Assembly: GCF_003628305.1 (NCBI RefSeq)
Contig: NZ_RBZM01000002.1
Location: 372,001-436,000 of the forward strand
Direction: 5' to 3'
DNA length: 64,000 bases
Source of the DNA: Cohnella endophytica
GTDB taxonomy: Bacteria > Bacillota > Bacilli > Paenibacillales > Paenibacillaceae
The translations under genes and the position numbers were made by a program. The notes below the pieces were generated by a model, which saw only the letters and a program-made list of their open reading frames with translations, was not told the DNA's origin and did no database searches. Shown piece after piece: positions 1 to 7,741 of the stretch. Positions within the stretch are counted from its first letter, which is position 1, and every line of letters starts with the position of its first letter.

Positions 1-1146
1 TCCGGACGTGAATACGGCTTTTCCCTCCCGGGCGTCGATAATCATGTCTGCTATCGACTCTCCCGTGATCGGAATTAGCCGTTCTTTGGCCACGCGATGC
101 AGGATTTCCATCTCCGTGCCGACTTCCGCGAATAAACGCTCGCGTTTGACCGGTCCGATTCCGGGAAAAAAGGATAGAGGAACCTGAGGCCGGTAAGGAG
201 GACGACTTTCGAGACCGTATGGACGGTCACGATCCGCCAACTGCCGAATTCGTCCCGATACGCCTCGCACCAGTCTGTCGCTCCCGCATGCCGGACATAC
301 GCCGAAAGCTTCTTCCGCTTCGGTTAAGGCCTTGTCGCATTTGCCGCAAGAAGTCGTATGATACTTCCCGAGCTGAGGATGAAGCCCATAGTTTGCCGCA
401 ATACGTCGTCCTCCCCTGTTCTTCAGCGCCATCGCCAGCTCTTCGAACGAAGGTTCTCCCAGTATGAGCTCGTTGCACTCCCGAGCTATCATTCCCGTGG
501 AATGGGCGTCCGAGTTCGTCAGGAACGGATAGCGATCAAGCTCGGATATTCGACTGGCCATCGCCGTATCCGAGCTTAGCCCCAATTCGACTGCAGCAAT
601 GCCGTCCGGATCCAGCCGATCGGATAACCGATCCGCCGAACAACCTAGCAACCCCCTGTGCGGCGTGAACGCGTGCGCGGGGACGAGCAGCCCGCCCCTG
701 GCGAGCAACTCGCTCTGAAGCTCCCTTGCCGTAATCCAGATACGTTGCGAGCTTAACGAAATGTTCTTCACGCGCGGCTTCATCCACGCCGTCCATTCTT
801 GCATCGCTTCCAAAGTCGGCAAATAGCCGAGAAGATGAAAAGGTCCGCCTCCCTCTTCCTTTACTTCCATCTCGATTCCCAGCACGATCGTCGTGTCACG
901 GTAGCGGATGCCTCCGCCTCGGATTTCCTCCATCTCGCCGGATTCCAGACAATCGATCATATCCTTCTGAACGCCAGGCGAATGGCAGTCTATGATCCCG
1001 ATCAACTCTACGCCTTTGCGTTCGGAGGCTTCCTTGGCGATGTTCCGGAAGGTAAGCTCCTTGCTGCCGCTAATTTTGACCGGCTGCCCATCCTGGCTTC
1101 TCCCGATGTGCACGTGCAAATCCGCGAAATAGGGCCGGAGCTCCAT
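1..1146 (-). CDS. Endonuclease Q family protein (PHP-type nuclease), 3' end outside window
   Basis: Partial gene; 382 codons are visible and the C-terminus lies beyond the left edge. The N-terminus reads MELRPYFADLHVHIG, with the His-x-His motif of PHP metal-dependent hydrolases. Further metal ligands are likely in IDCHSP and TNSDAHSTGM. A four-cysteine zinc knuckle (CGKC and CPACG) follows near residues 288-310. A helix-hairpin-helix-like PGIGPVKRE is near residue 350. This domain order is that of the EndoQ/YqxK-like family, which cleaves DNA 5' of deaminated or abasic bases; the activity here is inferred from the family. The start overlaps the nudF stop by one base (TAATG), so the two genes are probably translationally coupled. 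Confidence 0.85.
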   Translation of the reverse strand, partial: MELRPYFADLHVHIGRSQDGQPVKISGSKELTFRNIAKEASERKGVELIGIIDCHSPGVQKDMIDCLESGEMEEIRGGGIRYRDTTIVLGIEMEVKEEGGGPFHLLGYLPTLEAMQEWTAWMKPRVKNISLSSQRIWITARELQSELLARGGLLVPAHAFTPHRGLLGCSADRLSDRLDPDGIAAVELGLSSDTAMASRISELDRYPFLTNSDAHSTGMIARECNELILGEPSFEELAMALKNRGGRRIAANYGLHPQLGKYHTTSCGKCDKALTEAEEAFGVCPACGSDRLVRGVSGRIRQLADRDRPYGLESRPPYRPQVPLSFFPGIGPVKRERLFAEVGTEMEILHRVAKERLIPITGESIADMIIDAREGKAVFTSG

Positions 1147-1715
1147 TAGAACGATCCCGTTAGCTTATACATGCGCCAAGCGTAGACGGCGAGCAAGGTT
1201 TTGGCGTCGCAGATCCGCCCTTCCTCGATATATCGCTGTGCTTCATCCAACGTAATGGCCTCGCACGTCAGGAATTCCTCATCATCAAGATGCATCTCTC
1301 CGCGCTCCAGATCGCTAGTGAAGTATAGATGTACGATTTCTTCGGCAAAGCCCGGAGAAGTGGAGAACGAACGCAGATGGGTAATGCTTCTCGCACGATA
1401 TCCCGTTTCCTCCTCCAGCTCCCTGAGCGCGGCCGCTTCGGGCTCTTCTCCCGCGTCCAGTTTGCCCGCCGGTATCTCGACTTGAACTTTCTCGAGCGGT
1501 TTGCGGAACTGCTCTACGACGAGCATTTTATCGTCCAGGATAGCTACCACGGCCACCGCTCCGGGATGTCGGACGATCTCGCGGGTAGCCGTCTCGCCAT
1601 TCGGCAGAAGTACCGTATCCACTTGCAACGAAATCATTCTTCCTTCGAAAATCGGTTTCGTTTCCAAAGTTTTCTCATAAAAAGGGTGAAGATGTTGCTC
1701 GTTCTTATCGCTCAT
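1146..1715 (-). CDS. nudF: ADP-ribose pyrophosphatase, Nudix hydrolase
   Basis: Nudix hydrolase of 189 residues that would split ADP-ribose into AMP and ribose 5-phosphate in the cytoplasm. A complete Nudix box is present: G-x5-E-x7-RELEEETGY within GKLDAGEEPEAAALRELEEE. The reading frame is open to 1733, but the ATG at 1715 is chosen because GGAGG (1723-1727) lies 7 bases upstream of it; the ATG at 1733 has no such site. In B. subtilis nudF also neighbours mciZ, as here. It is transcribed toward the endonuclease Q gene with a one-base stop/start overlap. Confidence 0.93.
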   Translation of the reverse strand: MSDKNEQHLHPFYEKTLETKPIFEGRMISLQVDTVLLPNGETATREIVRHPGAVAVVAILDDKMLVVEQFRKPLEKVQVEIPAGKLDAGEEPEAAALRELEEETGYRARSITHLRSFSTSPGFAEEIVHLYFTSDLERGEMHLDDEEFLTCEAITLDEAQRYIEEGRICDAKTLLAVYAWRMYKLTGSF

Positions 1716-1814
1716 GAATAAGCCTCCAGACATGAAAGTAAGTATTTGCGCATAAGTTCAACATATAGGCTTGTCCAATGGATTGCAAGCCCGCATAGAG
1801 GAGGCCGAGAACCG

Positions 1815-1979
1815 ATGTTGAAAAAATACGTTTCGCCCAATAAGCTCCAATTCGTCGGCAAAGCCTGGGAAATTCGTTACGCGCTTCGCCAGGAGCGCAA
1901 GCAACATGGAGGACTGACATTGGTCTCCGATTTAATCGCCGACGATTCGACGAAGAGGCAGGGCCCCGGCAAAGCTTAG
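1815..1979 (+). CDS. mciZ: MciZ-like FtsZ-ring inhibitor peptide
   Basis: A 54-codon gene divergent from nudF. The peptide contains VGKAWEIRYALRQE, which closely matches the conserved VGKAWEIR core of B. subtilis MciZ (about 40 residues). MciZ binds FtsZ and blocks Z-ring assembly in the mother cell during sporulation. The start at 1815 is preceded by AGAGGAGG (1797-1804) with a 10-base spacing. The C-terminal 15-20 residues are longer than in B. subtilis and are partly encoded by the terminator stem, so they may be dispensable. Location beside nudF supports the call. Upstream, GTATTT and CATATAGG (1742-1769) are only a loose sigma-E-type match. Confidence 0.85.
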   Translation: MLKKYVSPNKLQFVGKAWEIRYALRQERKQHGGLTLVSDLIADDSTKRQGPGKA

Positions 1980-2001
1980 CTTTGCAAGGGCGCTGCCTCT
2001 T
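1953..2001 (+). terminator. Intrinsic terminator overlapping the end of mciZ
   Basis: AAGAGGCAG (1953-1961) pairs with CTGCCTCTT (1993-2001), and inside it GCAAAGC pairs with GCTTTGC around a TTA loop. The mciZ stop codon lies in the inner hairpin. A short T-rich stretch follows on the plus strand. It may also stop transcripts of the convergent peptidase gene, but there is no T-run on that side. Confidence 0.7.
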
Positions 2002-2017
2002 GTATGTTTCCAATCCG

Positions 2018-3148
2018 TTATTTCTTTAACGTTTCGTTAACGATCGCAATGACGAGCTCCGTTACTTTCACGATGTCGTCGGCTTTGATCTGTTCTTTGG
2101 TCGTGTGAATATATTCGTATCCGACCGCCAGGTTAACGGTCGGTACACCGTTGCCGTTAAATACGTTCGCGTCGCTTCCGCCGCCGGACGGGAACATCCG
2201 AGGTGCAAGGCCGATCGCTTGGATGGCCGATTTGGCCACCTCGACGACTTCGTCGCCATCGCCGTAGGAATAGGCCGGATACATCGTTGCCGTCTCGAAA
2301 TCAAACTCGGCTCCGTATTCCTTGGCCGCGCTCTCTACCGCTTCCCTCATTGCTTCGATTTGACGGTCCATTTTCTCCTGTACCTGACTGCGGGCCTCGG
2401 CGTAGATCTTGATCGTATCGGTGACGATATTGACCTCGCCCCCGCCTTCGAACCGACCGATGTTAGCGGTCGTCTCGCTGTCGATGCGGCCGAGCTTCAT
2501 GCGGGATACCGCCTTGGAAGCGACCTGGATCGCGCTGATTCCGTCCTCCGGATTCACGCCCGCATGCGCGGCTTTGCCTTTGATCGTAATATATTGGCGG
2601 GAATTCGTCGGCGCTGCCACCGCGATCGCTCCGACTTCTCCGTTGGAGTCGAGCGCGTAGCCGAACTTCGCGCGAAGACGGGAACCGTCCATCGCCCGCG
2701 AACCGAGCAACCCCGACTCTTCCCCCGAAGTAATGACGAATTGAATGCCCCCGTGAGGCAAGTTTTGCTCCTTCAGCACTCGAAGCGATTCGAAAATCGC
2801 CGCCAAGCCCGCTTTATCGTCCGCACCGAGAATCGTCGTTCCGTCGCTGCGAATGTAGCCGTCGTCGTCCAAGCGGGGTTTGATTCCGTTGCCGGGCGAC
2901 ACGGTGTCCATATGGGAAGTGAACAAAATAACAGGGACATTCTCGTGTCCCGCAGTCGGAGCCAACCACGCGAACAAATTGCCCGCTCCGTGTCCGATTT
3001 TCTCGGCAACGTCGTCTTCCGTGACTTCAAGTCCTAAATCTTCGAATTTGCGAAAGAGCACCTTGCTGATTTCCGTTTCGTATTTCGTTACGCTATCGAT
3101 TCTCACCAATTCCATGAATTCCGCGATCAAACGTTCTTTTTGCACCAT
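2018..3148 (-). CDS. M20 family metallopeptidase, PepT/YqjE-like
   Basis: Cytoplasmic zinc-dependent exopeptidase of 376 residues, related to tripeptidase T and B. subtilis YqjE. Metal-binding motifs in order: SHMDTV near residue 78, GADDKAG near 109, TSGEESG near 143 (general base Glu-Glu), and the late SGGGSDANVF. The frame is open to 3196, but AGGAGG sits 7 bases before the ATG at 3148 (MVQKERL), so the shorter start is used. The substrate is not visible from sequence; tripeptides or N-acyl amino acids are both possible within the family. It is monocistronic, divergent from the small Prli42-like gene. Confidence 0.88.
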   Translation of the reverse strand: MVQKERLIAEFMELVRIDSVTKYETEISKVLFRKFEDLGLEVTEDDVAEKIGHGAGNLFAWLAPTAGHENVPVILFTSHMDTVSPGNGIKPRLDDDGYIRSDGTTILGADDKAGLAAIFESLRVLKEQNLPHGGIQFVITSGEESGLLGSRAMDGSRLRAKFGYALDSNGEVGAIAVAAPTNSRQYITIKGKAAHAGVNPEDGISAIQVASKAVSRMKLGRIDSETTANIGRFEGGGEVNIVTDTIKIYAEARSQVQEKMDRQIEAMREAVESAAKEYGAEFDFETATMYPAYSYGDGDEVVEVAKSAIQAIGLAPRMFPSGGGSDANVFNGNGVPTVNLAVGYEYIHTTKEQIKADDIVKVTELVIAIVNETLKK

Positions 3149-3222
3149 GTTCTTTCCTCCTGACGAAGCTTTCGTTACAATAGTATTTGTGGACAAGCAA
3201 TTATTGAAAGGATGACTTTCCG

Positions 3223-3318
3223 ATGAACAAAAAATGGTTCAAAATCGTCGTTTACGGCACATTGATAGTCATGCTCGTTTCTACGTTGTTAATGAGCTTA
3301 GGCTCCCTGCTCGAGTAG
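3223..3318 (+). CDS. Prli42-like stressosome-anchoring miniprotein
   Basis: A 31-codon gene: MNKKWFKIVVYGTLIVMLVS followed by TLLMSLGSLLE. It has a short basic N-terminus and one hydrophobic helix, the size and pattern (K..Y..LI.ML.STLL) of Prli42, a membrane miniprotein shown in Listeria to tether the stressosome scaffold RsbR. AAAGGA precedes the ATG by about 10 bases. The last 38 bases overlap, tail to tail, with the end of lipB on the other strand. The name rests on size and pattern only, and no stressosome genes are in the window. Confidence 0.72.
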   Translation: MNKKWFKIVVYGTLIVMLVSTLLMSLGSLLE

Positions 3319-3982
3319 GTTCGGCGTAACCGAATATTTCCGCGAAGTGAGGGAGAACGCGGATTCCGACTTCTTCCGGAGTCAACCGCTTTCCGATCAG
3401 GCTTTCGATCGAGGTCACTCCGTATTCGGTAATCCCGCACGGGATAATGCCTTGAAAGCCTTCCTGCTCCACGTCCCGGTTGACGTTCAGCGCGAACCCG
3501 TGACTCGTCACGAATCCTCTGCGGGTCCGGGCTTTGTTGAACTTCACGCCGATCGCCGCGATTTTGGAATCTCCGACCCATACTCCCGTATATTCCGGCT
3601 TTCTGCCGCCTTCGATACCGAATTCCGCAAGCATCTTGATTAGAACTTCTTCGAGATTCCGTAAGTATTGGTGCAAGTCGAGTCCGACCGCGTCCAAGTA
3701 AAGAAGCGGATAACCGACCAATTGGCCGGGTCCGTGATAAGTAATGTCGCCGCCCCGGTCGATTTCGAACAAAGAGATGCCTCTGCGGGCAAGTTCCTCT
3801 TTGCTGTATAGCAAATGCTCCGGATGGCGATCAGATCCGATCGTATAAGTCGGATCGTGCTCCAAGAGAAGTAACGTATCTTCCCTCTCTTCGCGGTCGA
3901 TTTCCTTGACGAGTTTTTTCTGAAGATCCCAAGCCTCGCCGTAATCCATTCTGGAAAGCCAATCGGTATCCAGCTTCCGCAT
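3281..3982 (-). CDS. lipB: Octanoyl-[acyl carrier protein]:protein N-octanoyltransferase
   Basis: LipB of 233 residues transfers octanoate from ACP to lipoyl domains, the first step of lipoate synthesis. Signature segments are RGGDITYHGPGQLVGYPL near residue 77, AAIGVKF with the catalytic Lys, HGFALNVN, and IIPCGITEYGVTS with the catalytic Cys. AAAGGAGG lies 9 bases before the ATG. It is downstream of the E2 gene of the branched-chain dehydrogenase cluster on the same strand, whose lipoyl domain is a natural substrate. Its 3' end overlaps the convergent Prli42-like gene. Confidence 0.94.
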   Translation of the reverse strand: MRKLDTDWLSRMDYGEAWDLQKKLVKEIDREEREDTLLLLEHDPTYTIGSDRHPEHLLYSKEELARRGISLFEIDRGGDITYHGPGQLVGYPLLYLDAVGLDLHQYLRNLEEVLIKMLAEFGIEGGRKPEYTGVWVGDSKIAAIGVKFNKARTRRGFVTSHGFALNVNRDVEQEGFQGIIPCGITEYGVTSIESLIGKRLTPEEVGIRVLPHFAEIFGYAEPTRAGSLSSLTT

Positions 3983-4092
3983 GCCATTTGCCCTCCTTTC
4001 GCGACTCCCTTTCTATTGTAGCTTATCGAAATCGGACATCGCAAACGGACGGCCCGGCATTTCGCGCAAACGCGAGACCGGGCCATCATGAT

Positions 4093-5496
4093 TTAATAAA
4101 GCTTCGTTTCTTGGTTGTAGCTCTCGAGATTTTCTTTGACGCGCTGCAGGAAACGTCCGCAGATAACGCCGTCGAGAATCCGATGATCCAGCGACAAGCA
4201 CAGGTTAACCATGGATCGTACGCCGATCATGTCGTTGATCACGACGGGACGCTTGACGATCGATTCGAAGGTGAGGATCGCCGCTTGCGGATAGTTGATG
4301 ATCGGCTGCGACAAAATGGAACCGAACGAGCCCGTGTTGTTCACCGTAAACGTACCGCCTTGAACGTCATCCAGTTTGAGCTTCTTGTCGCGGGTACGAC
4401 GCGCCAGATCGTCGATCTCGTGAGCGATTCCCGCGATATTTTTCTGATCGGCCTGGCGAATGACCGGCGTGACGACCGAGTCTTCCGTACCGACGGAGAG
4501 CGAAATATTGATCTCCCGTTTGACGATGATTTTATCGACCGCCCAAACGGAATTCATGATCGGATAATCCTTGATCGCGTTAACCGCCGCTTTGATCAAG
4601 AACGGCATGTACGTTAAGTTGATGCCTTCCCGTTGACGGAATTCGTCCTTCAGCTTGTTGCGCAGCACGACGAGATTCGTAACGTCGACTTCGATCATCA
4701 TCCAGCCATGCGGAATTTCGCTGACGCTTTGACGCATGCGGGTCGCGATCGTATTGCGGACCGGCGTGACGTCGATAAAATATTCTCCGCGTCCGGGCAT
4801 CTCTTGCCCTTGCGTTTCGACGGACGGAATCCGCGGAGATTCGGACAGATGCATGCCGGACGAACGTACGGGAATTTTCGGATCCATCGGCACGATCGGC
4901 GTTACGGACGAGCTAGCGGACGATGTCGAAGATGCATGAACCGTAGACGGCGCGTTCGCCGGGGAACCGATCGCGGCGTTACCCGCTTCCGCGGCGGATA
5001 GTACGTCTTTGCGTGTAATACGTCCGCCTTCTCCCGTCCCGGCCACGCGGTTAAGATCGATCTGCCTCTCGGCAGCCAACCTTTGAACCGCCGGAGAATA
5101 GCGAAGCCTCATCGGCGCATTCTCGTCAATGATCGCGGCGCTCGAAGCCGCGACGATTGGCGGTCGTGCCGCGGAAGCGGTTTGCCCTCCCGCGACAGCT
5201 TCCTCAACCTTGCCCGCACCAGGGTCGGCTTGTTCCCCTCCGTCAGCGACTTCGATCTCCACGAGGCATATCGCGGCTCCGACCTCGACAGTCTCGCCTG
5301 ATCCGACGAGATGCTTCACTAGCTTTCCTTTGACGGTAGCTGGCAATTCGGCGTTCACTTTATCGGTGATGAGGTCGCAGATGGGCTCGTACATCTCGAT
5401 CTGGTCGCCCGGTTCCTTGAGCCAACGGTCAACCGTAGCGGATACGAGCGATTCCGCCAACTGCGGCATCGTTATTTCGATGATTTTTTTCGCCAT
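4093..5496 (-). CDS. bkdB: Branched-chain 2-oxoacid dehydrogenase E2, dihydrolipoamide acyltransferase
   Basis: E2 core of a 2-oxoacid dehydrogenase, 467 residues. One N-terminal lipoyl domain carries the acceptor Lys46 in DLITDKVNAE. An Ala/Glu/Pro-rich linker leads to the peripheral subunit-binding domain (YSPAVQRLAAERQIDLNRVA, about residues 133-170). A second Ser/Ala linker precedes the catalytic domain, with the HRILDG active-site motif near residue 438. AGGAG lies 9 bases before the ATG. It is the last gene of lpdA-bkdAA-bkdAB-bkdB and probably makes branched-chain acyl-CoA primers for iso/anteiso fatty acids. The acyl specificity is inferred from the family and cluster. Confidence 0.92.
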   Translation of the reverse strand: MAKKIIEITMPQLAESLVSATVDRWLKEPGDQIEMYEPICDLITDKVNAELPATVKGKLVKHLVGSGETVEVGAAICLVEIEVADGGEQADPGAGKVEEAVAGGQTASAARPPIVAASSAAIIDENAPMRLRYSPAVQRLAAERQIDLNRVAGTGEGGRITRKDVLSAAEAGNAAIGSPANAPSTVHASSTSSASSSVTPIVPMDPKIPVRSSGMHLSESPRIPSVETQGQEMPGRGEYFIDVTPVRNTIATRMRQSVSEIPHGWMMIEVDVTNLVVLRNKLKDEFRQREGINLTYMPFLIKAAVNAIKDYPIMNSVWAVDKIIVKREINISLSVGTEDSVVTPVIRQADQKNIAGIAHEIDDLARRTRDKKLKLDDVQGGTFTVNNTGSFGSILSQPIINYPQAAILTFESIVKRPVVINDMIGVRSMVNLCLSLDHRILDGVICGRFLQRVKENLESYNQETKLY

Positions 5497-5535
5497 TCGT
5501 AAGTTCTCCTCCCTAGACCGGGCAGTTACTCCGGC

Positions 5536-6522
5536 TTAGTAGCGCGCGAGCTCCAGCATCGCGGTTTTGAGCTTTTCTTTGTTCAACAGGAAGTGTTTCT
5601 CCCCCGGCGGGTTGATCGGCATCGCAGGCACGTCGGGCCCGCACAATCTGCGAATCGGAGCGTCCAGGTCGTACAACAGTTCCTCCGCGATGATCGCCGC
5701 AACTTCGGCACCGATTCCGCCCGTCTTGTTGTCTTCATGAACGATAAGGACTTTCCCCGTCTTGGATACCGCTTCGAGAATGCCTTCCCGGTCGAGCGGC
5801 TGGATCGTGCGCAAGTCTAAAATATGAGCTTCGATCCCATGCTCCCGGGATAACTCCTCCGCCGCTTGCATCGCGAAGTGCAGAGGCATGCTGTAACCGA
5901 TAATCGTCAGATCGGAGCCTTCGCGCATGACGTTCGCCTTGCCGATCGGAACGACGTAATCTCCATCCGGAACTTCGTCGCTGATCAGACGGTAACACTT
6001 CTTGTTCTCGAAGAAAATGACCGGATCCGGATCGCGGATCGCGGCTTTCAGGAGTCCTTTGGCATCGTATGCCGTCGCGGGCACTACGATCTTAAGTCCC
6101 GGCGTGCCGAAGAAAACCGATTCCGGACATTGGGAATGATACAAGCCTCCGAATACGCCGCCCCCAATTGGAGCGCGGATGACGATCGGGCAATCCCAGT
6201 CGTTATTGGAGCGATAGCGGATTTTGGCCGCTTCGCTGATGATTTGATTCGTTGCCGGGAACATAAAGTCCGAATACTGCATTTCCGCAATCGGCTTCAT
6301 GCCTGCCATGGCGGCGCCGATCGCGACTCCCGCGATGGCGGACTCCGCCAGCGGGGCATCGATCGCCCGTTGCTCGCCGAATTGCTGCTGCAAGCCTTTG
6401 GTCGTTCCGAATACGCCGCCTTTTAAGCCGACGTCCTCGCCCATGATGAACACGTTCTCGTCCCGTTCCATTTCTTCTTTCATCGCCAATCGGATCGCGT
6501 CGATATATTCGATAACCGGCAT
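5536..6522 (-). CDS. bkdAB: Branched-chain 2-oxoacid dehydrogenase E1 beta subunit
   Basis: E1 beta, 328 residues, the partner of the alpha subunit in thiamine-diphosphate-dependent decarboxylation of 2-oxoacids. Typical segments are NVFIMGEDVGLKGGVFGTT, DAPLAESAIAGVAIGAAMAG and the C-terminal transketolase region ending near LCGPDVPAMPINP. The frame extends to 6669 but the start at 6522 is chosen: GGGGAGGGAC lies just upstream and the ATG overlaps the bkdAA stop by one base (TAATG), the usual coupling in this operon type. Confidence 0.94.
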   Translation of the reverse strand: MPVIEYIDAIRLAMKEEMERDENVFIMGEDVGLKGGVFGTTKGLQQQFGEQRAIDAPLAESAIAGVAIGAAMAGMKPIAEMQYSDFMFPATNQIISEAAKIRYRSNNDWDCPIVIRAPIGGGVFGGLYHSQCPESVFFGTPGLKIVVPATAYDAKGLLKAAIRDPDPVIFFENKKCYRLISDEVPDGDYVVPIGKANVMREGSDLTIIGYSMPLHFAMQAAEELSREHGIEAHILDLRTIQPLDREGILEAVSKTGKVLIVHEDNKTGGIGAEVAAIIAEELLYDLDAPIRRLCGPDVPAMPINPPGEKHFLLNKEKLKTAMLELARY

Positions 6523-7550
6523 TAGTGTCCCTCCCCGCTCTGTTCCGCGTATACGAAGCGGAACGCGTCCTCTACCCGTTGGAACGGAGCGTTTTCCCCG
6601 TACTGGGTCGCTTCGTCGATCTCCGCGCGAATGTCCGCCTGAAGCTTGGCTTCCTGCTCCTCCGACCACAATCCCGCATCCGTCAAATATTGCTTATACA
6701 CGGGCAAGGAGTCTTTCGCTCTATGCAAATCTACTTCTTCTTTGGTCCTGTAAGCCATATCGTTATCGGAAGTCGAGTGCGCGGTAACCCGGTAAGTCAT
6801 AATCTCGATGAGAGTCGGTCCTTCGCCGGCAATGGCGCGTTCACGAGCTTCGCTTACGACTCGGTACACTTCAAGCGGATCGTTGCCGTCCACCCGGATG
6901 CCCGGGAAGCCGTAGCCTAAAGCACGATCGCAAATACGTCCGCGGGTTTGTTTATCCACCGACATGGAGATCGCGTATTGATTGTTCTCGCATACGAAAA
7001 TAACCGGCAAACGATGAACTCCGGCGAAGTTGCAGCCTTCGTGAAAATCGCCTTGGTTGCTCGAACCTTCTCCGAAGGTCACGATCGCGACGGAAGGCTC
7101 TTTGCGCATTTTCGCCGCCAATGCGAATCCCGTAGCATGGGGAACTTGCGTAGTAACCGGGCTTGAGCCGGTCACGATCCGAAGTCTCTTGCTACCGAAG
7201 TGCCCCGGCATCTGGCGTCCGGCGCTATTCGGGTCTTCCGCTTTCGCGAAGATCGAAAGCATCAGGTCTTTAACCGTCATCCCCAGGGATAGAACAAAAC
7301 CGTAATCCCGATAATACGGTAAAAACCAATCATGCTTCAGATCCATGGCATACCCCATTGCGACCTGCGATGGTTCCTGGGTAATTCCCGAGATGTGGAA
7401 GTTGACTTTACCGGCGCGTTGCAGCAATTGCCCCCGCTCGTCGAAACGACGGGCTAGCATCATCGTCTTGTACATGTCGACCGCGCGCTCGTCCGTTAAG
7501 CCTAGCGCGTTGTGGCGATGGTTGTGCTGGACGGAACCTGCTTGTTTCAT
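6522..7550 (-). CDS. bkdAA: Branched-chain 2-oxoacid dehydrogenase E1 alpha subunit
   Basis: E1 alpha, 342 residues. The thiamine diphosphate/Mg site is visible as GEGSSNQGDFHEGCNFA followed by FVCENNQYAIS. The phosphorylation-loop region YRVTAHSTSDN is also conserved, although bacteria generally do not regulate it by phosphorylation. AGGAGG sits 8 bases before the ATG. It is coupled to bkdAB by a one-base overlap. A gap of about 190 bases separates it from lpdA and contains a possible promoter. Confidence 0.94.
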   Translation of the reverse strand: MKQAGSVQHNHRHNALGLTDERAVDMYKTMMLARRFDERGQLLQRAGKVNFHISGITQEPSQVAMGYAMDLKHDWFLPYYRDYGFVLSLGMTVKDLMLSIFAKAEDPNSAGRQMPGHFGSKRLRIVTGSSPVTTQVPHATGFALAAKMRKEPSVAIVTFGEGSSNQGDFHEGCNFAGVHRLPVIFVCENNQYAISMSVDKQTRGRICDRALGYGFPGIRVDGNDPLEVYRVVSEARERAIAGEGPTLIEIMTYRVTAHSTSDNDMAYRTKEEVDLHRAKDSLPVYKQYLTDAGLWSEEQEAKLQADIRAEIDEATQYGENAPFQRVEDAFRFVYAEQSGEGH

Positions 7551-7613
7551 GGGCGCGTCCTCCTGCTATTGTTAGAATTTATAACCTGGTCTTAATACTT
7601 GAGCTTAAAACCT

Positions 7614-7642
7614 ATTATACTCCCCTCGGAAGCAAAAAGAAA
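7614..7642 (-). promoter_or_regulatory. Possible sigma-A promoter upstream of bkdAA
   Basis: On the minus strand a perfect TATAAT (7614-7619) lies about 60 bases before the bkdAA start. The spaced -35 hexamer is TTCTTT, a weak match, so activity is uncertain. No sigma-54 type GG-N10-GC element, as used by the B. subtilis bkd operon, is apparent in this gap. Confidence 0.4.
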
Positions 7643-7741
7643 CGCCCAACCCTCGGATGCGGATGATTTTGCCAACAACGCCGTCTTATCGGCGCGAAGC
7701 TTATCTCTTATCCCGGGGGTTGAGCTGGTTTTATAAACGCA

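Noticed and set aside
1742..1769. Sigma-E promoter of mciZ
   Set aside because: The GTATTT/CATATAGG pair has acceptable spacing but too few consensus positions to call.
2105..3037. Long plus-strand frame antisense to the M20 peptidase
   Set aside because: No ribosome site or recognisable domain; the peptidase on the other strand is clear. It is a high-GC shadow frame, like several others opposite dxs, accC and bkdAB.
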